Program-made: the position numbers and the translations under genes | Notes under the pieces: generated by a model | Told to the model about the DNA's origin: nothing | Seen by the model: only the letters and a program-made list of their open reading frames with translations | Databases searched by the model: none | NCBI GenBank assembly: GCA_030596915.1 | Contig: JAUVSX010000187.1 | Span: forward strand, 1-6,531 | Source of the DNA: Chloroflexota bacterium | GTDB taxonomy: Bacteria; Chloroflexota; Anaerolineae; B4-G1 | Direction of reading: 5' to 3' | DNA length: 6,531 nucleotides | Part shown: piece by piece, positions 1 through 3,894 of the stretch | Position numbering within the stretch: position 1 is the stretch's first letter | Layout of the letters: the number at the start of each line of letters is the position of its first letter

Positions 1-112
1 GGCCCGGCCGTTCGCAAGCCCCCACAATGCAATGATGCGACGACATCGACGCCGCGCACACTCCTGCACCGAACTACCGCCCCGGAGGGTTTCGCTTTCG
101 GCCCAACGGCAG
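1..112. other. Upstream non-coding stretch
   Basis: No gene is supported here. One + strand frame stays open from base 1 to a TAA at 115-117 (38 codons), but it shows no recognisable protein motif and could be chance in GC-rich DNA or the end of an upstream gene. I see no convincing riboswitch; in particular I could not recognise a cobalamin riboswitch, although the window starts too close to the gene to exclude one further upstream. Confidence 0.4.
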
Positions 113-118
113 TATAAT
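90..118 (+). promoter_or_regulatory. Sigma-70-type promoter of the chelatase operon
   Basis: A perfect TATAAT hexamer lies at 113-118 in otherwise GC-rich sequence. The matching -35 region, with a 17-nt spacer, is TTTCGC at 90-95. It agrees with the consensus only at the first two bases, so the promoter is either weak or activator-dependent. Transcription would start near 124-126, leaving a leader of only about 13-15 nt before the ATG at 139. That leader just contains the ribosome binding site GGAG at 126-129. A start this late also argues against the TTG at 124 being the translation start. Confidence 0.55.
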
Positions 119-125
119 ACGCGTT

Positions 126-129
126 GGAG
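126..129 (+). promoter_or_regulatory. Shine-Dalgarno site deciding the ATG 139 start
   Basis: GGAG sits 9 nt before the ATG at 139, which is ideal spacing. The in-frame TTG at 124 overlaps this site and has no Shine-Dalgarno of its own, so 139 is chosen as the start. From there the protein begins MAAIYPF, close to the usual N-terminus of ChlI/BchI proteins. Confidence 0.65.
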
Positions 130-138
130 TCCGGTCAT

Positions 139-1239
139 ATGGCAGCGATCTATCCATTCACGGCAATCGTCGGACAGGACCGCCTGAAGCGCGCCCTGAT
201 CCTCAACGCCATCCACCCGCAGATCGGCGGCGTCCTCATCCGCGGGGCACGCGGTACGGCCAAGTCGACCGCGGCTCGTGCGCTCGCCGCACTGCTGCCC
301 GAGATCGAGGTCATCGCCGGCTGCCACTTCGGGTGCGATCCCGACCAGCCACCGTCCTGGTGCACCGAGTGTCAGGCGCGCGGCAACGGGGGAGGCGACA
401 TCGAGAGCGTGCGTCACCGCACACGCTTCGTCGACCTGCCCGTGAGCGCGACCGAGGATCGCGTCGTTGGCACACTCGATATCGAGCGCGCCATACAGAA
501 GGGAGAGCGGCATTTCGACCCGGGGATCCTTGCGGCGGCGAACAGGGGCGTGCTCTACGTCGACGAGGTCAACCTGCTCGATGATCACATCGTCGACATC
601 CTGCTCGACGCGGCCGCGATGGGCGTCAACGTTGTCGAACGCGAGGGCATTTCCTTCAGCCATCCCGCCCGCTTCATCCTCATTGGCACGATGAACCCGG
701 AGGAGGGCGACCTGCGTCCCCAGTTGCTCGACCGCTTCGCGCTGTGTGTTGATATCCGCGGCATCCGATCCGCGCCAGCGCGGATGTCGATCATGGAACG
801 CAACCTCGATTTCGAGTCTGACCCCGAGGCGTTCACCGCGGAATGGGAGCCCCGAGAGCGAATGCAGTCCGAGGAGATCGCCCGTGCGCGCTCTCTCCTG
901 CCTGACGTAAGATACACCCAGGCGGACCTGGCAGCGGTCGCGACTGTTATGGGCAAGCTGAAGGTCGACGGCCACCGCGCAGACCTGGTCGTGCTCAAGG
1001 CCGCCCGGGCCCACGCCGCGTTTGAGGGTCGCACCCGCCTCAGCGAGCGAGACCTGGTCCTGGCAGCGGAGTTGGCCCTGCCCCACCGGCTGAAGCGCCA
1101 CCCGCTGGAGGAGCCAACTGTCTCACTCGAGGACTTCTCAGAGCAACTGGCCGAAGCGCGGGTCCGGTATCCAAGTGACGCGGACGAAGGCGACGAATCC
1201 GCGGAGGACCTCGAGCCTGCAGGCGTAAAAAAAAACTGA
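139..1239 (+). CDS. chlI: ChlI/BchI-type AAA+ ATPase of a magnesium/cobalt chelatase (zero-frame product of a chlD-type gene)
   Basis: This is the ATPase motor subunit of the class of chelatase that inserts Mg2+ into protoporphyrin IX or Co2+ into a corrin ring. It forms AAA+ rings in the cytoplasm and powers the large catalytic subunit (ChlH or CobN, not in this window). From ATG 139 it has 366 residues, a little longer than typical ChlI. Visible motifs are Walker A GARGTAKST (36-44), Walker B VLYVDE (138-143), a sensor-1 region IGTMNPEEG (182-190) with N186, a likely arginine finger near R199 in LLDRF, and the ChlI-style HRLKRHP at 316-322 in the C-terminal lid. A four-cysteine insert (C62, C66, C75, C78) lies after Walker A. 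The protein ends in an acidic tail followed by KKN and a TGA placed right after nine A's, where a -1 shift would fuse it to the VWA half downstream. The family is certain; whether the metal is Mg or Co is inference, with Co favoured by the frameshift architecture. Confidence 0.92.
   Translation: MAAIYPFTAIVGQDRLKRALILNAIHPQIGGVLIRGARGTAKSTAARALAALLPEIEVIAGCHFGCDPDQPPSWCTECQARGNGGGDIESVRHRTRFVDLPVSATEDRVVGTLDIERAIQKGERHFDPGILAAANRGVLYVDEVNLLDDHIVDILLDAAAMGVNVVEREGISFSHPARFILIGTMNPEEGDLRPQLLDRFALCVDIRGIRSAPARMSIMERNLDFESDPEAFTAEWEPRERMQSEEIARARSLLPDVRYTQADLAAVATVMGKLKVDGHRADLVVLKAARAHAAFEGRTRLSERDLVLAAELALPHRLKRHPLEEPTVSLEDFSEQLAEARVRYPSDADEGDESAEDLEPAGVKKN
1227..1235 (+). other. A9 slippery site for -1 frameshifting (or transcriptional slippage) within the chlD-type gene
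   Basis: Nine consecutive A's are read in the zero frame as GTA-AAA-AAA-AAC-TGA, giving the classical heptamer A-AAA-AAA at 1227-1233 with the stop at 1237-1239. A shift to -1 continues AAA-CTG-ACC-GGG-CAG through 1266 without any stop, straight into the VWA frame. The fused product from ATG 139 to the stop at 2205-2207 would be 689 residues (365 plus 324 codons), the expected size for full-length ChlD/BchD with AAA+, linker and VWA domains. A stem-loop begins 7 nt after the heptamer, as in known -1 sites. A Shine-Dalgarno-like GGAGG at 1203-1207 lies 19 nt upstream, somewhat further than typical stimulators. The run of A's would also suit RNA polymerase slippage. The alternative is a one-base homopolymer sequencing error in an ordinary continuous chlD. 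Confidence 0.75.
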
Positions 1240-1240
1240 C

Positions 1241-1272
1241 CGGGCAGACTGACCCCGAGGAAGGGTTGCCCG
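1241..1272 (+). promoter_or_regulatory. Stem-loop downstream of the slippery site (candidate frameshift stimulator)
   Basis: CGGGCA at 1241-1246 pairs perfectly with TGCCCG at 1267-1272, and a G-U pair (1247/1266) extends the stem. Inside the 20-nt loop, CCC at 1253-1255 can pair with GGG at 1263-1265, stacking a small inner helix. A competing fold pairs CCGGG at 1240-1244 with CCCGG at 1274-1278. The spacer between the heptamer end (1233) and the stem (1241) is 7 nt, within the usual 5-9 nt window for -1 frameshift stimulators. The structure also buries the TTG at 1266 and its weak ribosome binding site, so it could limit independent initiation of the second ORF. Confidence 0.55.
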
Positions 1273-2207
1273 ACCCGGAGGCTGAGCCAGCGCAGGAGCC
1301 CTCGCTCCAGAACGTCCCTCAGTGGCCCTCAGAGGGACGCTGGTGGGAGGGCGGCCGCGAAGTCGCCCCGGGAGAGGAATTCGACCCCCGCCGCCTCGAT
1401 ACTCCGCTCGACCGCCTCACTCGCTCGAGCGGCGGCCGGCGCAGCCGGACGCGCACCGATCGCAAGCGTGGCCGCTACGTACAGGCCTCTCCCTCCCCTG
1501 GCGACGCTACCGACCTGGCCTTCGACGCCACGCTACGCGCTGCCGCGCCCTTCCAGAAGTCGCGCCAGCGCGAGGGTGGCCCGGCTTTGGCGCTGCGGCC
1601 CGACGACTACCACCGCAAGGTGCGCGTGCGCAAGGCCGCCAACCTGGTGCTTTTCGTCGTCGATGCCTCCTGGTCGATGGCCGTCGCCGAGCGCATGCAG
1701 GCAACGAAGGGCGCGGTCATGTCTCTCCTGCACGACGCTTACCAGCGGCGGGACCGGGTCGGCGTGATCGTGTTCCAGAAGAACCAGGCCAGCGTCGTGC
1801 TCCCGCCTACGAACAGCGTCCAGTTGGCGCGGCGCGCACTCCGAGATATCCCCGTCGGCGGCAAGACCCCCCTCTCGGCCGGCTTGCAGACCGCGTTCGA
1901 CGTGACGACGCGCGAGTTGCGGCAGCACCCCGATCTCATGCCGCTGGTCGTGCTGCTCACCGACGGGGCCGGCAACGTCTCCACAACAGACCTGCCGCCG
2001 CAGGAGGAGGCCCATCGCATCGCCGAGATGTTCCCGCGCAATCACATTCGCTCGATCGTGATCAATATGGAGCATGCGGCCTTCGACCAGGGCCTGGCGC
2101 AGGAGCTCGCCGAGCACATGGGGGCCCCTTGCTATTCGCTGGCTGACCTCAGGGCGGAGTCCCTCCTGAGGACGGTGCGCGAGGAGCTCGCCGAGCAGAC
2201 GCCCTGA
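1266..2207 (+). CDS. chlD: ChlD/BchD C-terminal half: linker plus VWA (integrin I) domain, probably expressed by -1 frameshift
   Basis: This frame carries the C-terminal half of the D subunit, which couples the AAA+ ring to the metal-inserting subunit through a metal-ion-dependent adhesion site. Counting from TTG 1266, residues 1-50 are acidic and proline-rich, followed by a basic RRSRTRTDRKRGR stretch (58-70) and a linker. The VWA domain starts near residue 115 with RKVRVRKAANLVLFVVDASWSM. Its MIDAS residues are all present: D133, S135 and S137 in DASWS, T201 in GGKTPLS and D233 in LLTDG. Tryptophan sits at 136, where this family usually has glycine. The frame is open back to 1227, so it most likely begins as the continuation of the upstream ORF. 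Independent initiation at TTG 1266 is possible, but the purine-rich GAGGA at 1257-1261 is only 4 nt away and lies in a hairpin. The stop is 9 nt before the glycosyltransferase start. Confidence 0.88.
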   Translation: MPDPEAEPAQEPSLQNVPQWPSEGRWWEGGREVAPGEEFDPRRLDTPLDRLTRSSGGRRSRTRTDRKRGRYVQASPSPGDATDLAFDATLRAAAPFQKSRQREGGPALALRPDDYHRKVRVRKAANLVLFVVDASWSMAVAERMQATKGAVMSLLHDAYQRRDRVGVIVFQKNQASVVLPPTNSVQLARRALRDIPVGGKTPLSAGLQTAFDVTTRELRQHPDLMPLVVLLTDGAGNVSTTDLPPQEEAHRIAEMFPRNHIRSIVINMEHAAFDQGLAQELAEHMGAPCYSLADLRAESLLRTVREELAEQTP

Positions 2208-2216
2208 TCCTCCCCG

Positions 2217-3176
2217 ATGCAGGTTTCGGTCGTCATCACCGTTCTGAACGAGGCCAGCAGCCTTCCTGGCTTGCTCGGTAGCCTTGCCGATCAGACCCGT
2301 CCACCTGATCAGATCGTCGTCTGCGATGGAGGCTCGACGGACGGCACGCTGGCGCAACTGAAGGCCGAGGAACGGCTGCCGTTGCGCATCGTACAGCGTC
2401 TGGGGGCGAACATACCGCAGGGACGAAACGTAGCGATCGACGCAGCGGTGGGCGACGTCATCGCAGTGACCGACGCCGGCGTTGAGTTGTGCCCCCGGTG
2501 GCTCGAGCAGATCACGGCACCATTCGCTGACCCCTCGGTTCACACTGTCGCCGGGTTCTTCCGCCCCGCCCCCCAATCCGTCTTTGAGACGGCGATGGGC
2601 GCGACGGTCCTGCCAGAGCAGCGCGAGATTCGGCCGGATCGCTTCCTCCCCTCCAGCCGCGCGGTCGCCGTCCGCAAGAGCGCCTTCGAAAAGGTGGGCG
2701 GCTACCCGGAGTGGCTCGACTACTGCGAGGACCTGATCCTCGACTTACGCCTGCGCGACCGGTACGGCCCGTTCCACTTCGCGCCCGAGGCGCTCGTCTA
2801 CTTCCGGCCGAGGCCCAACCTGCGCGCCTTCTTCGTGCAGTACTACCGCTACGCCCGCGGCGACGGGAAGGCGAACCTATGGCCCCGCCGCCACGCCATC
2901 CGCTACGTGACGTACCTGGTCGGCGTGCCGCTGATCGCGGTCGCGGGTGCGCTGATCAGCCACTGGCTGTGGCTGGCGTATCTGGCGGGCTTAGCGGCGA
3001 TGTGTGGGAAGGCATGGCGGCGACTGGGGCGGATGTGGGGTGATCTCACCTTCGCTCAGAGGATCCAGGCCGCGCTATGGGTGCCCGTCATTCGGATCAG
3101 CGGCGACATCGCCAAGATGATCGGCTACCCGGCAGGGGTCTGGTGGCGGTGGCGCGGTCGACCTGACAGGTTTTAG
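2217..3176 (+). CDS. Family 2 glycosyltransferase with C-terminal membrane segments
   Basis: A GT-A fold glycosyltransferase of 319 residues that probably moves a sugar from a nucleotide-sugar to a lipid or polysaccharide acceptor at the inner face of the cytoplasmic membrane. The N-terminus VSVVITVLNEASSLPGLL and the VVCDGGSTDGT stretch (34-44) are the GT2 nucleotide-binding hallmarks. The metal-binding DXD equivalent is probably D86-A-G in VTDAG. A likely catalytic acidic pair is E171-D172 in YCEDLILD, followed by a YYRYARGDG motif (209-217) in the place of the usual QxxRW. Two hydrophobic segments (about 230-247 and 248-264) anchor the C-terminal part. The gene starts 9 nt after the chelatase stop and lacks a good Shine-Dalgarno (GATCCTCCCCG precedes the ATG), suggesting translational coupling in one operon. 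The last codons (RPDRF, stop) lie inside a copy of the ACCTGACAGGT repeat, so the C-terminus may have been reshaped by a repeat. The acceptor is unknown. Confidence 0.85.
   Translation: MQVSVVITVLNEASSLPGLLGSLADQTRPPDQIVVCDGGSTDGTLAQLKAEERLPLRIVQRLGANIPQGRNVAIDAAVGDVIAVTDAGVELCPRWLEQITAPFADPSVHTVAGFFRPAPQSVFETAMGATVLPEQREIRPDRFLPSSRAVAVRKSAFEKVGGYPEWLDYCEDLILDLRLRDRYGPFHFAPEALVYFRPRPNLRAFFVQYYRYARGDGKANLWPRRHAIRYVTYLVGVPLIAVAGALISHWLWLAYLAGLAAMCGKAWRRLGRMWGDLTFAQRIQAALWVPVIRISGDIAKMIGYPAGVWWRWRGRPDRF
3161..3171 (+). repeat. ACCTGACAGGT repeat, copy 1 (overlaps the glycosyltransferase 3' end)
   Basis: ACCTGACAGGT at 3161-3171 is followed by TTT, and the stop codon TAG (3174-3176) comes immediately after. 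The same core recurs at 3324-3334, in inverted form at 3389-3399, and as variants at 3245-3255 and 3498-3508. Its presence inside a coding end suggests that the repeat spread into, or replaced, the end of the gene. Confidence 0.7.
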
Positions 3177-3322
3177 CAGGAGCCCTTCGTGGCGCAGTGA
3201 TCCCCCCCAGGAGGGTATTTGTCACCGCACATCGCCACCTTGGAACCTGACACCTGGACTTGGCCCAAAATAAGTGATGAGGCATCGTCATCGCACGGCC
3301 ACGACACGCTCTGTGAAGCAAG

Positions 3323-3335
3323 AACCTGACAGGTT
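3323..3335. repeat. Odd palindrome AACCTG-A-CAGGTT
   Basis: Six-base arms AACCTG and CAGGTT flank a single A. It is the exact reverse complement of the palindrome at 3388-3400, so the two copies can pair with each other as well as fold on themselves. Flanking sequence also pairs: GTTTTCG at 3341-3347 with CGAAAAC at 3384-3390. Confidence 0.75.
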
Positions 3336-3360
3336 TCTACGTTTTCGATCATCGGCGCAC

Positions 3361-3380
3361 GCCTGCCCTAGCGGGCAGGT
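3361..3380. repeat. GC-rich hairpin between the two ACCTG palindromes
   Basis: CCTGCCC at 3362-3368 and GGGCAGG at 3373-3379 form a perfect 7-bp stem with a TAGC loop; a G-U pair extends it at 3361/3380. It sits between the inverted palindromes 3323-3335 and 3388-3400, forming the apex of a larger imperfect cruciform. There is no trailing T-run, so it is unlikely to be a simple terminator. Confidence 0.65.
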
Positions 3381-3387
3381 TCGCGAA

Positions 3388-3400
3388 AACCTGTCAGGTT
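3388..3400. repeat. Odd palindrome AACCTG-T-CAGGTT
   Basis: This is the inverted partner of 3323-3335, with 52 nt between them. It has the same arms, and its central base T is the complement of the A in the other copy. Confidence 0.75.
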
Positions 3401-3424
3401 TCCACTGCATTCCCGTAGCGAAGT

Positions 3425-3449
3425 GCCCGGGCAGGGACCGCCCCCGGGC
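3425..3449. repeat. GC hairpin with 7-bp stem
   Basis: GCCCGGG at 3425-3431 pairs with CCCGGGC at 3443-3449 across an 11-nt loop. It is followed by TTGTCGT, which is too poor in T for a confident intrinsic terminator, though it could slow transcripts leaving the glycosyltransferase operon. Confidence 0.55.
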
Positions 3450-3555
3450 TTGTCGTGATCACTATGGTTGACATGGTGGCTAATTGGGGCCACGACAAGG
3501 TGTCAGGTCTGGCCGCGGATTCGGCCACTGGGTGACTCGGACCCCGGTGATTGAA

Positions 3556-3570
3556 AGGACTGGCAGTCCT
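3556..3570. repeat. Odd palindrome AGGACTG-G-CAGTCCT
   Basis: A 15-bp palindrome with 7-base arms around a single G. Its exact reverse complement occurs at 3639-3653. The layout (odd palindrome, inverted twin about 70 nt away) copies that of the AACCTG pair although the sequence differs, suggesting a second REP-like family in this genome. Confidence 0.75.
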
Positions 3571-3638
3571 CATGATCGCCCTTCAGAGTGCTGCCCACCC
3601 TGGCCAAGCACGGACGACACCCTGACGATTACCCTCGC

Positions 3639-3653
3639 AGGACTGCCAGTCCT
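3639..3653. repeat. Odd palindrome AGGACTG-C-CAGTCCT
   Basis: Inverted twin of 3556-3570, separated from it by 68 nt. The only difference on the same strand is the central base (C instead of G). Together the two copies could extrude as a cruciform or form a long RNA hairpin. Confidence 0.75.
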
Positions 3654-3734
3654 GAGCCCTCGCCCATCCGCCTCAGGTCTTTTCCCCCACGCTTCTAGGG
3701 GTTTTCCCCGATAGAACTCCGCACCATTCCGTGG

Positions 3735-3756
3735 TAACCTATATTTGTATAGGTTA
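3735..3756. repeat. AT-rich 9-bp inverted repeat with TTTG loop
   Basis: TAACCTATA at 3735-3743 and TATAGGTTA at 3748-3756 are perfect inverted copies around TTTG. It is an AT-rich island in a GC-rich spacer, about 140 nt before the acyltransferase start. It could be a regulator's operator, a transcript hairpin or another small repeat. It is not followed by a T-run on the + strand, so I do not call it a terminator. Confidence 0.6.
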
Positions 3757-3774
3757 TTGGCCCCCCCAAGGCCA

Positions 3775-3827
3775 GGCCCTCCCAGGACGAACGGCAAACT
3801 CCCCTCAGCCTTCGCCCTGGGAGGGTC
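3775..3827 (+). promoter_or_regulatory. Long stem-loop ahead of the acyltransferase pair
   Basis: CCCTCCCAGG at 3777-3786 pairs perfectly with CCTGGGAGGG at 3816-3825. A G-U and a G-C pair extend the stem to 12 bp (3775-3786 with 3816-3827). The loop is 29 nt. The sequence after the stem is CTTCTGTC, a weak U-tract at best. It could be a terminator for upstream transcripts that insulates the acyltransferase genes, or another repeat. If transcription starts further upstream, it would be a structured leader. Confidence 0.5.
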
Positions 3828-3830
3828 CTT

Positions 3831-3859
3831 CTGTCATGATTCGTGACCCGACGTATCAC
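3831..3859 (+). promoter_or_regulatory. Candidate sigma-70 promoter of the acyltransferase pair
   Basis: CTGTCA at 3831-3836 (4 of 6 matches to TTGACA) and TATCAC at 3854-3859 (4 of 6 to TATAAT) are separated by exactly 17 nt. Transcription would start near 3866, giving a leader of about 30 nt that holds the AAGGAG site. The promoter lies just after the 3775-3827 hairpin, consistent with a new transcription unit. Both hexamers are imperfect. Confidence 0.35.
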
Positions 3860-3880
3860 AACACACTTGAGCGAAGCCCG

Positions 3881-3886
3881 AAGGAG
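3881..3886 (+). promoter_or_regulatory. Strong Shine-Dalgarno AAGGAG
   Basis: AAGGAG lies 8 nt before the ATG at 3895 and fixes the start of the first acyltransferase-like gene. The second copy has GAGGAG at 5475-5480, only 4 nt before its ATG. Confidence 0.7.
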
Positions 3887-3894
3887 CACCGAAA

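Larger units (their letters stand above)
3245..3508. mobile_element. 264-bp MITE-like unit with imperfect terminal inverted repeats
   Basis: The left end (3245-3272) and the right end (3481-3508) are inverted copies matching at 23 of 28 positions. The outermost 11 bases are perfect: ACCTGACACCT at 3245-3255 against AGGTGTCAGGT at 3498-3508. Inside lie two more ACCTG-type palindromes in opposite orientation and two GC-rich hairpins. There is no room for a transposase. This fits a non-autonomous miniature inverted-repeat element or a composite REP cluster. I do not see a clear target-site duplication, so the boundaries are the ends of the repeat match only. Confidence 0.5.
3177..3894. other. 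718-nt intergenic region rich in inverted repeats, no gene supported
   Basis: I find no convincing coding sequence, tRNA or rRNA between the glycosyltransferase stop and the acyltransferase start. Short open frames on both strands lack recognisable motifs and run across palindromes. What the region holds is at least six inverted-repeat structures: two ACCTG-type palindromes, two GC hairpins, two AGGACTG-type palindromes, an AT-rich hairpin at 3735-3756 and a long stem at 3775-3827. The last 60 nt carry a candidate promoter and the ribosome binding site of the next gene. A compact structured RNA cannot be excluded. Confidence 0.7.

Noticed and set aside
1..123. Cobalamin riboswitch ahead of the chelatase gene
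   Set aside because: I could not recognise a B12-box-like core, and the TATAAT at 113-118 would start transcription only about 14 nt before the ATG.
1533..2576. Long open frame of 347 codons on the minus strand across the VWA and glycosyltransferase genes
   Set aside because: It is a shadow of two well-supported + strand genes in GC-rich DNA; its translation is His/Arg/Gly-rich without motifs.
3274..3471. Short + strand ORF in the spacer
   Set aside because: It crosses both ACCTG palindromes and the hairpins and shows no protein-like composition or ribosome binding site.
3468..3473. Perfect TTGACA -35 box in the spacer
   Set aside because: No acceptable -10 hexamer lies 16-18 nt downstream (the region reads CACGAC), and no gene follows closely.
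3161..3653. CRISPR array
   Set aside because: The repeats are short palindromes in mixed orientation with irregular spacing (about 65-110 nt), not direct repeats with uniform spacers, and no cas gene is present.
3698..3709. GGGG-TTTT-CCCC mini-hairpin
   Set aside because: A 4-bp stem of this kind is expected by chance and has no T-run; too weak to annotate.
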